A DNA stretch of 64,000 nt from Desulfovibrio sp. Fe33 (lineage in GTDB: Bacteria; Desulfobacterota; Desulfovibrionia; Desulfovibrionales; Desulfovibrionaceae), in contig NZ_JAQKGU010000001.1 of the NCBI RefSeq assembly GCF_028532725.1, positions 186,001 through 250,000 of the forward strand. Direction: 5' to 3'. Position numbers and translations under genes: made by a program. The notes beneath the pieces were generated by a model, which saw only the letters and a program-made list of their open reading frames with translations, made no database searches and was not told where the DNA came from. Position 1 is the first letter of the stretch. The number at the start of each line of letters is the position of its first letter. Of this stretch, positions 1-8,814 are shown piece after piece.

Positions 1-486
1 TGCGTGACCAACCAGTGGGTCAACTCCTACAAGCGGCTGGTCCCCGGCTACGAGGCCCCGGTCTACATCGCCTGGGCGCGGCGCAACCGTTCGGCCCTGG
101 TCCGCGTGCCCATGTACAAGCCCGGCAAGGAGAACGCCACCCGCATGGAGCTGCGCTGCCCGGATCCGGCCGCCAATCCGTATCTCTGCTTCGCCGTCCA
201 GTTGGCCTCCGGCCTCAAGGGCATCGAGGAAAACTACGTTCTGGCGGACCCGGTTGAAGAGGACATCTTCGCCATGAACGACCGCCAGCTCAAGCGCAAC
301 CGGATCAAGGCGCTGCCCGGCTCCCTCTACGAGGCTGCCATGAACCTTCAGAGGTCCACGCTGATGAAGGAAATCCTCGGCGAGCACCTGCATTCCGCCC
401 TGGTCGAGAACAAGCTGGCCGAGTGGGACGAATACCGCACCCAGGTCACCGAGTACGAACTCGACAAGTACCTGCCCATTCTGTAG
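1..486 (+). CDS. glnA: Glutamine synthetase, C-terminal part (5' end outside window)
   Basis: The frame is open from base 1 and ends at a TAG at 484-486, giving 161 residues. It matches the C-terminal catalytic half of type I glutamine synthetase, which makes glutamine from glutamate, ammonia and ATP in the cytoplasm. Recognisable pieces are NSYKRLVPGYEAP near residues 8-20, the RNRSALVRVP substrate and ATP segment, and the RCPDPAANPYL motif. The usual Tyr adenylylation site is not evident in this tail, which suggests the alpha-type enzyme, but that is inference from a partial sequence. A strong terminator follows directly, so it is the last gene of its transcript. Confidence 0.95.
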   Translation, partial: CVTNQWVNSYKRLVPGYEAPVYIAWARRNRSALVRVPMYKPGKENATRMELRCPDPAANPYLCFAVQLASGLKGIEENYVLADPVEEDIFAMNDRQLKRNRIKALPGSLYEAAMNLQRSTLMKEILGEHLHSALVENKLAEWDEYRTQVTEYELDKYLPIL

Positions 487-506
487 GCGGCCTCCAGCGA
501 TAATTG

Positions 507-541
507 AAAACCCCCGTGAGCGCAGGCTCACGGGGGTTTTT
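507..541 (+). terminator. Rho-independent terminator of glnA
   Basis: A perfect 10-bp stem (511-520 with 527-536) with a 6-base loop is followed by five T residues at 537-541. On the minus strand the stem is followed by a TTTT tract, so it could also stop the convergent thioredoxin-permease transcript. Confidence 0.9.
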
Positions 542-581
542 CATTTGAGCGGCCGGGAAATGGGCCGCAAACGGCTTGGCG

Positions 582-812
582 CTATTCCAGCCAGCCGAGG
601 ACTTCTTTCTTGGACGGGGCCTTGCCCACCACCTTGACCTGGCCGTCGATGACCACGGCAGGAGTGGAGAAAATGCCGTATTTGGCGATCTCCTGGAAGT
701 CCTTTACTTTTTCGATGTCGGCGGCGACGCCCGCTTCGGCAACGGCTTCGCGCACGGTTTTTTCGGCCTGTTCACACTTGGGGCAGCCGGGCCCCATGAC
801 CAGAATCTTCAT
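582..812 (-). CDS. Small thioredoxin-like (redox-active disulfide) protein
   Basis: 76 residues with an N-terminal GPGCPKC motif, a CxxC redox centre at about residues 10-13, and the cis-Pro segment STPAVVIDG near residue 50. It is a single minimal thioredoxin/glutaredoxin-like domain without a signal peptide, so it acts in the cytoplasm. AGGAG lies 8 bases before the ATG. It sits 22 bp after the permease gene on the same strand, and the ArsR-permease-small-thioredoxin set is a recurrent arrangement. A role in reducing or handling a metalloid for the permease is inferred. Confidence 0.85.
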   Translation of the reverse strand: MKILVMGPGCPKCEQAEKTVREAVAEAGVAADIEKVKDFQEIAKYGIFSTPAVVIDGQVKVVGKAPSKKEVLGWLE

Positions 813-834
813 ATTTTTGCTCCTATGGAATCGG

Positions 835-1932
835 TTAAATAACGGTGTTGAAGAGATAGCCCACGATCAGGATGCCGCAGCCCACCACGGCGATGAAGGC
901 CGCGATGAGGCGAGGCTTCAGGACCTTGCGCAGAATGACCATCTCCGGGAAGGAGAGGGCGATGACGGACATCATGAAGGCGAGGGTGGTGCCGAGGGCG
1001 GCTCCCTTGCCGAGCAGGGCTTCCACCACCGGGATGATTCCGGCGGCGTTGGTGTACATGGGGATGCCCAGCAGCACGGAGAGAGGCACGGACCACCAGG
1101 ATTCGCTGCCCATGATCGAGGCGAGCCATGCCTCGGGCACGTATCCGTGGATCAGCGCGCCCGCCGCGATGCCCAGCACCACGAACTTCCAGACCCGGCC
1201 CACGATGTCGCGCACCGAGTCCAGGGCGTAGGCGAAGCGCTGTTTCCAGGTCATGGGCGGAGTGTCGGCGGCCTCGCCTGCGCGGATTTCCCGGACCCAG
1301 TCCTCAACGTAGGATTCCAGGCGCATACGGCCCATGATCCAGCCCGCGATCACGGCGATGGTGATGCCGGTGACGAAGTACAGGGCCGCGACCTTCCAGC
1401 CGAGCAGGCCGTAAAGCAGGACCAGGGCGATTTCATTGACCATGGGCGCGGCGATGAGGAAGGAGAACGTCACGCCAAGCGGTATCCCGGCCGTCATGAA
1501 CCCGATGAACAGGGGAACGGCGGAGCAGGAGCAGAAGGGCGTGACCACGCCGAGCAGCGCGGCCAGGACGTTGCCTGCGGATTCACGCTTTCCGGCCAGG
1601 AAGGAACGGGTCCAGTTGACCGTGACGAACGAGCGCAGGATGCCCACGCCGTAGACCACCAGCAGCAGGAGCATCAGCACCTTGGGCGTGTCGTAGACGA
1701 AGAACTGCAAGGCCGCCCCGAGATGGCTGGCCGGGTCGAGCCCCAGCAGGGAATAGGCGAACCACTCGGAGAAGGGCAGCAGTTGCCGATAAAGGACGTA
1801 CCAGGCGGCCAGGGCCGCGACTTGCAGGAGCAGGACGCGGACAAGACCGCCTTGGTCTTTGGGCGATTCGGCCTCGGCCTTGGGCTTGCCGCACCCGCAG
1901 GCGCAGGGAATGTTGTTCAATTGTTTCGACAT
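835..1932 (-). CDS. YraQ/ArsP-type permease (DUF318 family)
   Basis: 365 residues. The cytosolic N-terminus carries a Cys-rich CACGCGK motif, followed by about eight to ten hydrophobic segments. The family signature around residues 150-170 includes VTPFCSCSAVPLF and the GIPLGVTFSF stretch. Relatives include ArsP, which exports trivalent organoarsenicals, but the substrate here cannot be read from sequence. ATG at 1932 is preferred over an upstream GTG at 1938 because AAGG is spaced 6 bases from it. A TTGGC-N6-GCCAA operator lies 13 bp upstream, which ties it to the ArsR gene in this cluster. Confidence 0.85.
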   Translation of the reverse strand: MSKQLNNIPCACGCGKPKAEAESPKDQGGLVRVLLLQVAALAAWYVLYRQLLPFSEWFAYSLLGLDPASHLGAALQFFVYDTPKVLMLLLLVVYGVGILRSFVTVNWTRSFLAGKRESAGNVLAALLGVVTPFCSCSAVPLFIGFMTAGIPLGVTFSFLIAAPMVNEIALVLLYGLLGWKVAALYFVTGITIAVIAGWIMGRMRLESYVEDWVREIRAGEAADTPPMTWKQRFAYALDSVRDIVGRVWKFVVLGIAAGALIHGYVPEAWLASIMGSESWWSVPLSVLLGIPMYTNAAGIIPVVEALLGKGAALGTTLAFMMSVIALSFPEMVILRKVLKPRLIAAFIAVVGCGILIVGYLFNTVI

Positions 1933-1944
1933 CGTCACCTTCTC

Positions 1945-1960
1945 TTGGCTAAATCGCCAA
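1945..1960. promoter_or_regulatory. Probable ArsR operator upstream of the permease
   Basis: The perfect inverted repeat TTGGC-N6-GCCAA lies just upstream of the permease start and is repeated with the same spacing upstream of the arsR-like gene. Two matching sites in front of the two transcripts of one cluster strongly suggest the regulator's binding site. Confidence 0.75.
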
Positions 1961-2082
1961 ATGTTGTTTCAAAAAAAATATCACCCGCCCCGATGGCTGG
2001 CCGGGACGGAGGCGCTTCCTCCGTTCCGGGGCGAGATTTCCCGACAATCCGGCCGAAACCGCGTGGCGGCTCCTTTAACCGG

Positions 2083-2385
2083 TTACCTGTCCGCCTTGAG
2101 CACGGACTCGATGCAGTGGAAGAAGTCGAGAACGCAGGGAACGCGGAGGCGGTAGTAGATGTGCTTTCCGCGTCGTTCGTCCTCGACGATGCCCACCTTT
2201 TTCAGCACGGCGAGGTGTTTGGACACCGTGGACATGTCCGCTCCGACCAACTCGCGCAGGTCGCAGACACAACGCGCCCCGTGCGACAATTCGTCTATCA
2301 TCATCAGTCTCGACGGATGGGCCATGGCCTTGACCACTTTGGCCCGCGCCTCGAAACAGTCGGCGGGCAGAATTTCCTTGGGCAT
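2083..2385 (-). CDS. arsR: ArsR-family metalloregulator
   Basis: 100 residues of winged-helix ArsR/SmtB type: the KAMAHPSRLMMIDELS helix, the recognition helix segment DMSTVSKHLAVLKK, and the wing with DERRGKHIYYRL. ARCVCDLREL resembles the CVCDL thiol motif that binds As(III) or Sb(III) in classic ArsR. The frame stays open upstream, but the ATG at 2385 with GGAGG 5 bases ahead gives the normal family length. Repression of itself and of the permease-thioredoxin transcript, relieved by metalloid, is inferred from the shared operator. Confidence 0.88.
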   Translation of the reverse strand: MPKEILPADCFEARAKVVKAMAHPSRLMMIDELSHGARCVCDLRELVGADMSTVSKHLAVLKKVGIVEDERRGKHIYYRLRVPCVLDFFHCIESVLKADR

Positions 2386-2405
2386 CGTTCCTCCACGGTC
2401 TACAC

Positions 2406-2421
2406 TTGGCAATATAGCCAA
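2406..2421. promoter_or_regulatory. Probable ArsR operator upstream of arsR
   Basis: TTGGC-N6-GCCAA, the same half-sites and spacing as at 1945-1960, lies 20 bp upstream of the arsR start, as expected for autorepression. Confidence 0.75.
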
Positions 2422-2471
2422 ATGTCCGGCCGCGTCAAGGGGGCCGCGAGGGGGTGGCGAAAAAAAATGCG

Positions 2472-2582
2472 CCAAGGGCGCGTACAGGGGGGGCAATCGT
2501 TGCCCGCCGGAGGCGGAATCCTCCGGCTATGGCCGTGAAGAGGCTTTCGGGCCTCTTCTTATTCTTCAGGGGCGAAAGGGCT
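2472..2582. repeat. Dispersed intergenic repeat, copy 1
   Basis: A run with CGCGTACAGG, GCCGGAGGCG, GGCTTTC and CTTCAGG landmarks in order is matched, imperfectly, at 57127-57230. It contains two hairpins, CCGGAGG/CCTCCGG (2509-2528) and GAAGAGGC/GCCTCTTC (2537-2558). Both copies are intergenic and in the same orientation. Ends are approximate. Confidence 0.55.
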
Positions 2583-2601
2583 GGCTTCCTCGAAAGGAGG
2601 T

Positions 2602-3054
2602 TTAGTCGCGAGGGGCGATGGAGGCTTTGCCGTGGCTGAAGACCAGGCGGTGCGGCTCGTTGCGGATGACGTGGTCCAGCTCCACGTTCAGGGGCGTGAA
2701 GCTGGTGATGGCCCCGCCGTTGGTGGTCACGGTGACGAAGACCTTCTGGCCGGGCTTGGGGTTGAAATAGACCATGCCCTCGCCGCGTTTCTGCCAGTTG
2801 CTTTCCAGGGTCTTGCACCCGCCCGTGAAGGTCTTTGGGATGAAGGGAGTGACCGCGTAGACGGTCTTGAAGGTCACGCTTTTGAGGGTGCCGTCGGCGT
2901 TGTTACCTACCACCAGGACTTTGCCCACGGTGGCGATGGCCTTGACTTCGGACTCGCGGGCCATCATGGCTAGGTAGTCGGTTTCGGCCCGTGCGGGGAT
3001 GGCGGCGGCAAGAAAAATCAATATGGAAAAGAGGGTGCGGAGCTTCATTGTCAT
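2602..3054 (-). CDS. Exported protein of unknown function
   Basis: About 150 residues. A clear signal peptide (KLRTLFSILIFLAAAIPARA) precedes a small soluble domain with a single Cys (TGGCKTLE). I do not recognise a family. The mature part is rich in beta-type sequence and may be a small periplasmic domain. Two starts are possible, ATG at 3054 and ATG at 3048, and the ribosome site is weak for both. The open frame extends further upstream to 3165, but a start there would put 39 polar residues before the signal peptide. It is probably monocistronic. Confidence 0.7.
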   Translation of the reverse strand: MTMKLRTLFSILIFLAAAIPARAETDYLAMMARESEVKAIATVGKVLVVGNNADGTLKSVTFKTVYAVTPFIPKTFTGGCKTLESNWQKRGEGMVYFNPKPGQKVFVTVTTNGGAITSFTPLNVELDHVIRNEPHRLVFSHGKASIAPRD

Positions 3055-3261
3055 TGGTTCTCGAAATGTTGAGCTGTGGAAACGGATGCACCCTAGCCCA
3101 GATGACGGACAGGCGCAACAATGTGCAAAAGAACGGTGCACAGGCTGAAGAAAACGGTTCGTCATTCCGTCATTCCGCCTCCGGTCGCCGCGCCGGTGGG
3201 GCAGGCCCGTATCGACAAGCCCGGCTTAATCCGGTACTTTTGTGATGACCTGGGAGGTCCC

Positions 3262-3717
3262 ATGGAATATTTCAACTCAGTGGAAAACTTGCAGTGGCTC
3301 ATCTGGCTGGGCGTGGGCGTGTTCTTTCTCATCGCCGAACTGGTAGTGCCGGCCTTCATCGTGGTGTTCCTGGGACTGGGTGCGCTCATCGCCGGGCTCA
3401 CGGCCTTTTTCGGGGCCACGGTTCCGACCCAGCTCGTGGTTTTCGGCGCTTCCTCCGTGGTCCTGATTCTTCTGTTCCGGAAGGTCATGGCCAAGACCTT
3501 TTCCGGCGAGAGGGCCGAGGACGAGGAGCGGGACATCATCGGCGCGGTGGCGGAAGTGGTTGAACCCATCCGCCCGCCCCAGTCCGGCAGAATCAAATTC
3601 CAGGGCTCCTTCTGGAGCGCCCGGAGCAACGAACCCGTGGAGCCGGGCTCCATGGTCCGCATCGTCGCGCGCGACGAAAACGACGTGAACGCCTTCGTGG
3701 TGAAAAAGGAGCAGTGA
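3262..3717 (+). CDS. NfeD-family membrane protein
   Basis: 151 residues: two to three membrane segments (about 10-75) followed by a cytosolic OB-fold NfeD domain (about 90-148). NfeD proteins pair with SPFH/stomatin-like proteins and are thought to organise membrane microdomains. The next gene, 2 bp downstream, is such a partner. GGGAGG before the ATG at 3262 fixes the start, although the frame is open from 3121. Confidence 0.88.
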   Translation: MEYFNSVENLQWLIWLGVGVFFLIAELVVPAFIVVFLGLGALIAGLTAFFGATVPTQLVVFGASSVVLILLFRKVMAKTFSGERAEDEERDIIGAVAEVVEPIRPPQSGRIKFQGSFWSARSNEPVEPGSMVRIVARDENDVNAFVVKKEQ

Positions 3718-3719
3718 AT

Positions 3720-4703
3720 ATGGACCCCGCAACCATGACATCCCTGGTCACGGCCCTGGTTTTCGTCCTTCTGGTGATCGTCCTGATCATCAAGACGGCC
3801 GTGGTCGTGCCCCAGAAAAGCCAGTTCGTCGTCGAACGGCTCGGCAAGTACGCCAAGACCATAGGCGCCGGCCTGCATATCCTCATCCCGTTCATCGACC
3901 GCATCGCCTACAAGCGCTCCCTCAAGGAGGAGGTCATGGACGTTCCGGCGCAGACCTGCATCACCCGCGACAACGTGTCGGTGACCATCGACGGCGTGCT
4001 CTACATCCGCGTCATCGACGCCAAGATGTCCGCCTACGGCATCGAAAACTACTACATCGCCGCGTCCCAGCTCGCCCAGACCTCCCTGCGTTCGGCCATC
4101 GGCAAGATCGACCTCGACAAGACCTTCGAGGAGCGCGAGTCCATCAACGCCTCCGTGGTTCAGGCCGTGGACGAGGCGGCCCAGGAGTGGGGCATCAAGG
4201 TCATGCGCTACGAGATCAAGGATATCACTCCTCCGGGCACCGTCATGGCGGCCATGGAAGCGCAGATGAAGGCCGAGCGCGAGAAGCGCGCTGAGATCGC
4301 CACTTCCGAGGGCGACCGCCAGTCCCGCATCAACCGGTCCGAGGGAATGCGCCAGGAGGCGATCCAGATTTCCGAAGGCGAGAAGCAGAAGCGCATCAAC
4401 GAGGCCCAGGGGCGGGCGCAGGAAATTCTTCTTGTGGCCGACGCCACCGCCGAAGGCATCCGCAAGGTGGCCGAGGCCGTCAACCTGCCCGGTGGCGCCG
4501 AGGCCATGAACCTCAAGGTCGCGCAGCAGTACATCGAGGAATTCGGCAAGCTCGCCAAGACCAACAACACCATGATTATCCCCGCGGATCTCGCGGGCGC
4601 GGGCGGCATGGTCGCCACCGCCACGGAGATCATCAACACCGCCATGCGCCGGGGCAAGGGCGGGACTGCTCCCCAGGTCCCTGGCACGCCCAAGGCCGGG
4701 TAG
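3720..4703 (+). CDS. SPFH/stomatin-like membrane-anchored protein
   Basis: 327 residues: an N-terminal membrane anchor (about 6-25), the SPFH/band 7 domain beginning at VVVPQKSQFVVERLGKYAKT, and a long charged helical region from about residue 180 with EAQMKAEREKRAEI and QEILLVADATAEGIR. It resembles the QmcA/slipin group that forms cytoplasmic-face oligomers. It is co-transcribed with the NfeD gene. ATG at 3720 is chosen over GTG at 3714 because GGAG is 8 bases away from it. A terminator follows. Confidence 0.92.
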   Translation: MDPATMTSLVTALVFVLLVIVLIIKTAVVVPQKSQFVVERLGKYAKTIGAGLHILIPFIDRIAYKRSLKEEVMDVPAQTCITRDNVSVTIDGVLYIRVIDAKMSAYGIENYYIAASQLAQTSLRSAIGKIDLDKTFEERESINASVVQAVDEAAQEWGIKVMRYEIKDITPPGTVMAAMEAQMKAEREKRAEIATSEGDRQSRINRSEGMRQEAIQISEGEKQKRINEAQGRAQEILLVADATAEGIRKVAEAVNLPGGAEAMNLKVAQQYIEEFGKLAKTNNTMIIPADLAGAGGMVATATEIINTAMRRGKGGTAPQVPGTPKAG

Positions 4704-4726
4704 CGGCGCGGACGCCGGAATTGCGG

Positions 4727-4766
4727 CGGCCCCGTTCGGAATACCGGACGGGGCCGTTTTATTTTT
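4727..4766 (+). terminator. Terminator after the NfeD-SPFH operon
   Basis: A GC-rich stem (CGGCCCCGT with ACGGGGCCG, around an inner TCGG/CCGG pairing) is followed by TTTTATTTTT. Confidence 0.85.
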
Positions 4767-4806
4767 GTGGATACGGTCCGGCGGCTTTGAGCCGTTCGAA
4801 CCCGCT

Positions 4807-6027
4807 TCAGTCGAGGTCCATCGCCCGGCCCGCGTCCAGCGGGGCTATGCCGAGGTGGCGGGCCACGGTCTGGCCCACATCGGCGAAGGAGGCTCGCAGG
4901 CCCGCGGAGCCGGGCAGGACGGCCGGACCGAACAGCAGTATGGGCACGCATTCGCGGGTGTGGTCGGTGCCTCTCCATGTGGGGTCGCAGCCGTGGTCGG
5001 CGGTGACGACGGCCAGGTCGCCGGGCTTGAGGCGGGGAAGAAATCCGGCCAGGCGCGCGTCGATCCGCTCCAGCGCGGCGGCGTATCCGGCGGTGTCGCG
5101 GCGGTGGCCCCATTCAGAGTCGAACTCCACGAAATTGGCGAAGGTCAGGGAGCCGTCGGGTGCGTTGGCGGCTTCGGCCTCGACCAGGTCGAACAGGGCG
5201 TCTGAATCCGGGCCCTTGACCGCTTTGGTGATGCCCCGGTGGGCGAAGATGTCGGCGATTTTGCCCACTGAGACGACTTCGCGCCCGGCGTCTTTGAGGC
5301 GGTCTAGCAGGGTCTCGCCCGGAGGCTCCAGGGAATAGTCGCGTCGGTTGGGCGTGCGGGTGAATCGTCCCGGTTCGCCGACGAAGGGGCGGGCGATGAC
5401 CCGGCCTATGTTGTAGCCGTCGAGCAGGCCGCGGACGAGTTCGCACAGGTTCAGGAGTCGTTCCAGGCCGAAGGTTTCCTCGTGGGCCGCGATCTGGAAG
5501 ACGGAGTCCACCGAGGTGTAGCAGATGGGCTTGCCGCTTTCCATGTGTTCGGCCCCCAGGTTGGCGAGAATCTCCGTGCCCGAGGCCGCGCAGTTGCCGA
5601 GGATGCCGGGCAAGCCGCCCTGTTTGATGATCGCGTTGGTCAACGATTCGGGAAAACTCGGATACTGCGGCGGGAACACGCCCCAGTCGAAGGTCACGGG
5701 CGTTCCGGCCAGCTCCCAGTGCCCGCTTGGGGTGTCCTTGCCCCGGCTGACTTCCCGGGCCGCCGCAAACCTGCCGCGCAGTACGGAAGGGGCCAGGCCG
5801 GGCGGCACCTTGCCTGTGACGAGCTCGGCGGCCAGCCCCAGGCCGAGGGAGGTCATGCAGGGCAGGGCGAGCGGGCCTTCGCGCACCTCCTTCCGGTCCG
5901 CCTCGCCGTGCGCGCAGGCTTCGGCGATGTGGCCGAGGGTGTCGGCTCCGGCATCGCCGTATCGGTCTGCGTCCGGGGCCGCGCCGATGCCCAGGGAGTC
6001 CAGGACCAGAATGAACGCGCGCGGCAT
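4807..6027 (-). CDS. deoB: Phosphopentomutase
   Basis: 406 residues, of normal length for DeoB, which interconverts (deoxy)ribose 1- and 5-phosphate. The N-terminal metal site sits in [23 protein letters not shown]. The metal ligands of the alkaline phosphatase-like core appear in [20 protein letters not shown] near residues 335-355. The ATG at 6027 overlaps the deoA stop (TGATG) and has GGAGGGAA ahead. It is the last gene of the nucleoside operon. Confidence 0.95.
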   Translation of the reverse strand: MPRAFILVLDSLGIGAAPDADRYGDAGADTLGHIAEACAHGEADRKEVREGPLALPCMTSLGLGLAAELVTGKVPPGLAPSVLRGRFAAAREVSRGKDTPSGHWELAGTPVTFDWGVFPPQYPSFPESLTNAIIKQGGLPGILGNCAASGTEILANLGAEHMESGKPICYTSVDSVFQIAAHEETFGLERLLNLCELVRGLLDGYNIGRVIARPFVGEPGRFTRTPNRRDYSLEPPGETLLDRLKDAGREVVSVGKIADIFAHRGITKAVKGPDSDALFDLVEAEAANAPDGSLTFANFVEFDSEWGHRRDTAGYAAALERIDARLAGFLPRLKPGDLAVVTADHGCDPTWRGTDHTRECVPILLFGPAVLPGSAGLRASFADVGQTVARHLGIAPLDAGRAMDLD

Positions 6028-7373
6028 CAGCAGGTTCCCTCCATTTGTTTTGCGGTGATCCGTTCCCTGATGACGGGCCTTTCCTCGGGCCGCCGCTCTC
6101 CGACGGCCACGGCCGCCCGGATGCTGTCTGCGGCTGTTCGCGCCTGCTCTTCGGTCCGGGCGTGGACCACGCACAAGGGAGTTTCGGGCGTCACCGGGGC
6201 GCCGATGCGGGCGAAGCCGCTCATGCCCACGCCGTGGTCAATGGACTGGTCGGCCCTGGTGCGGCCGCCGCCCATGCCCACAAGGGCCATGCCCACGGCA
6301 CGGCAGTCCATGGCCGTGATGAATCCTTCCGTGCCTGCGGGCACGGGCAGTTCCACGGGCGCGATGTCGAGATGGTCGTCCGCCCGCTCCACAAAATCGG
6401 CGGGTCCGCCCAGCCCGGATACCATGCGCCCGAAGCGTTCGGCCGCCGCGCCGGAAGCCAGCGCTTCCTCCATTTTGCGAGCGGCATCGTCCATGTCCCG
6501 GGCCGCGCCCTCCATGACCAGCATTTCGCCGGCGCAGGCCAGGACGACCTCGGCCAGCCTGGGCTCCCGCGACGCGCCGGTCAGGAACTCCACGGCCTCG
6601 CGGACTTCCACGGCGTTGCCCACGCTGCGCCCCAGCACTTCGTTCATGTCCGTGAGCAGGGCGGTGGTCGGCACGCCCGCGCCTTCGGCCACGGTGACGA
6701 TGGACCGGGCCAGCTCGCGCGCGTCATCGTATTGCCGCATGAACGCGCCGGAGCCGAACTTCACGTCCATGACCAGCCCGCCCAGTCCGGCGGCCAGTTT
6801 CTTGGACAGGATGGAGGCGGTGATGAGGTCGATGGATTCCACGGTGGCGGTCACGTCGCGCACCGCGTAGAGCCGCCGGTCGGCCGGGGCCAGGTCCATG
6901 GTCTGGCCGATGATGGCGCACCCCGCATCCCGGACGACCTTGGCGAACCGTCCCAGGTCCGGGGCCGTGTCATAGCCGGGAATGGCGTCGAATTTGTCCA
7001 GCGTGCCGCCCGTGTGTCCGAGGCCGCGCCCGGAGATCATGGGCACGAACAGTCCGCACGCCGCGGCCAGCGGCCCGAGGATGAGGCTGACCTTGTCGCC
7101 CACCCCGCCCGTGGAATGCTTGTCGGCCACGCCGCGTTTGATGCCGAGAGACGGCCAGTCGAGCACCCGGCCGGAGTCGCGCATGGCCTCGGTCAGGCCG
7201 ACCCGTTCGCCGAGGGTCATGCCCCGGAAATAGACGGCCATGGCGAACGCCGCCACTTGGCCTTCGCTGACCGAACCGTCCGTGATGCCGCGCACCATGG
7301 CCCGGATTTCGGTCCTGTCCAGTTCGAGCCCGTCGCGTTTTTTGCGGATCACTTCCTGCGGTATGAACGTCAT
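6027..7373 (-). CDS. deoA: Thymidine/pyrimidine-nucleoside phosphorylase
   Basis: 448 residues. The N-terminal helical domain is followed by the phosphate/nucleoside-binding motif [14 protein letters not shown] near residues 85-98 and the C-terminal PYNP domain. The enzyme splits thymidine or uridine with phosphate to base and (deoxy)ribose 1-phosphate, which DeoB then uses. It lies between deoC and deoB, with a one-base overlap to deoB. Thymidine versus general pyrimidine specificity is not decided here. Confidence 0.94.
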   Translation of the reverse strand: MTFIPQEVIRKKRDGLELDRTEIRAMVRGITDGSVSEGQVAAFAMAVYFRGMTLGERVGLTEAMRDSGRVLDWPSLGIKRGVADKHSTGGVGDKVSLILGPLAAACGLFVPMISGRGLGHTGGTLDKFDAIPGYDTAPDLGRFAKVVRDAGCAIIGQTMDLAPADRRLYAVRDVTATVESIDLITASILSKKLAAGLGGLVMDVKFGSGAFMRQYDDARELARSIVTVAEGAGVPTTALLTDMNEVLGRSVGNAVEVREAVEFLTGASREPRLAEVVLACAGEMLVMEGAARDMDDAARKMEEALASGAAAERFGRMVSGLGGPADFVERADDHLDIAPVELPVPAGTEGFITAMDCRAVGMALVGMGGGRTRADQSIDHGVGMSGFARIGAPVTPETPLCVVHARTEEQARTAADSIRAAVAVGERRPEERPVIRERITAKQMEGTC

Positions 7374-7462
7374 GAGGCGCTTCCTGCTCCAGTCCTCCCC
7401 ATACCTGCCGACCGGCTTCTCCGGATGCGGCCTTGGAAGGACGGGCGTTTGGTTCGTCCCGG

Positions 7463-8251
7463 TTAAAGGCCGAGGTGTTTTTTCACATCGTCGAGCAGGC
7501 TGCTCGCGCCGAAACGAAGGGTCCGGGGGGTGGCCCAGCCTTCGCCCAGGATGTGGTCGGCGAGGAAGAGATAGCCCGCCGCCTGGTCCGCCGTCTTGAG
7601 GCCGCCGGACGGCTTGAAACCGAGCGGCCGCTTGACCTTCGGTCCCATGTCGCGGATGGCCGAAAGCATGACCGCCGCCGACTCCAGGGTCGCCCCGCCC
7701 GGCACCTTGCCCGTGGACGTCTTGATGAAGTCGGCTCCCGCCTCGATGGCGTCCCGGCTGGCTTCGCCGATGATCTTCGGCGACTGGAGCTGGCTCGTTT
7801 CCAGGATGACCTTGAGCAGGACGTCCTCGCCGCAGACCTCACGCACCTGGTGGAGGAGGGCGATGGCCTGGTCGCGATGCCCGGCCTTGTACCGCTTGTA
7901 CGGCAGGACCACGTCTATTTCCTGCGCCCCGGCAGCCACCTGCGCCCTGGCCTCGGCCACGGCGTTCGCCGCATCGGGCAGGCCGTGGGGGAAGTTGCAG
8001 ACCGTGGCCACGCGCACGCCGGTTCCGCTCAGTTCGGACAGGGCCAGCGGCACGAACTTGTCGTACACGCAGACCGCGGCCACATGCCCCTTGGGCGTGA
8101 CCGCCCGCGCGCACAGGTCGCGAATCTTTCCGTCGGTGTCGTCCTCTCCTAGGGAGGTCAGGTCCATGGAAGCCAGGATGCGCAGGGCGCATGTCTCGTC
8201 GGCTCGGGCTTTTTCGGCCTCAAGCGTCAGTTCTTTCAATTCGTCGTTCAT
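7463..8251 (-). CDS. deoC: Deoxyribose-phosphate aldolase
   Basis: 262 residues with the class I aldolase TIM-barrel core: EIDVVLPYKRY, LKVILETSQL and the Schiff-base segment ADFIKTSTGKVPGGAT, where Lys in FIKTSTG is the usual Schiff-base residue. It converts deoxyribose 5-phosphate to acetaldehyde and glyceraldehyde 3-phosphate. The ATG at 8251 overlaps the cdd stop by 4 bp (ATGA), which supports this start over the longer open frame. Confidence 0.94.
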   Translation of the reverse strand: MNDELKELTLEAEKARADETCALRILASMDLTSLGEDDTDGKIRDLCARAVTPKGHVAAVCVYDKFVPLALSELSGTGVRVATVCNFPHGLPDAANAVAEARAQVAAGAQEIDVVLPYKRYKAGHRDQAIALLHQVREVCGEDVLLKVILETSQLQSPKIIGEASRDAIEAGADFIKTSTGKVPGGATLESAAVMLSAIRDMGPKVKRPLGFKPSGGLKTADQAAGYLFLADHILGEGWATPRTLRFGASSLLDDVKKHLGL

Positions 8252-8658
8252 CGTTTTCGCGGGTTGAGGTTGTGCGGCCCGAAGGACTCGGGCAGCAATT
8301 CGTCCACGGTCATGGTCAGCAGCGGGCCGCGCTCGTTGCAGGCGCGGACGATCGTGTCCGGCCCGGCGAATTCCCGGATTCGCTGTCGGCAGCCGCCGCA
8401 AGGGGTGCAGGGTTCGTCCGAGGGGCCGACCACCACCAGTTCGCGGATGACGCCGCCCCCGGCCAGCACCATAGCCGATATGGCCGATTGCTCGGCGCAG
8501 CAGCCCAGCGGATAAGCCGCGTTCTCCACGTTGCAGCCGGAGAACGTCCGGCCCTGCTCCGTGACCAGGGCCGCGCCCACCGGATGGCCGGAATAAGGCG
8601 CGTAGGCGTTGTCGCGGGCCTTGGTCGCCATTCGTATGAGCTCGTCTGTTCGGGTCAT
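8248..8658 (-). CDS. cdd: Cytidine deaminase
   Basis: 136 residues, the homotetrameric short form. The zinc and proton-shuttle motifs are CNVENAAYPLGCCAEQSAI (Cys and catalytic Glu) and PCTPCGGCRQRI. It deaminates cytidine and deoxycytidine to uridine forms, feeding DeoA. It is translationally coupled to deoC and lies 157 bp after the gene for a nucleoside-type binding protein. Confidence 0.95.
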   Translation of the reverse strand: MTRTDELIRMATKARDNAYAPYSGHPVGAALVTEQGRTFSGCNVENAAYPLGCCAEQSAISAMVLAGGGVIRELVVVGPSDEPCTPCGGCRQRIREFAGPDTIVRACNERGPLLTMTVDELLPESFGPHNLNPRKR

Positions 8659-8814
8659 CTAACGCTCCTCCGCGCAGGATATGCGGTCCGCATCGGATCG
8701 TTCTCCCACCCTCTGGCCGATCTGATTCGGGCCATGGCCCGGGCGGCATGAGGATAAACCGGATCGGGATTCCGTCCGCCGTGAGCCGGCTTGTGTCTCG
8801 TGCGTGAATACAGG

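Noticed and set aside
610-2538. Long plus-strand frame opposite the permease and arsR genes
   Set aside because: It is a shadow of the minus-strand genes in GC-rich DNA; its text is His/Asp/Gly-rich with no domain, and it lacks a ribosome site.
5482-7466. Long plus-strand frames opposite deoB and deoA
   Set aside because: Both are antisense shadows; the minus-strand proteins have complete catalytic motifs.
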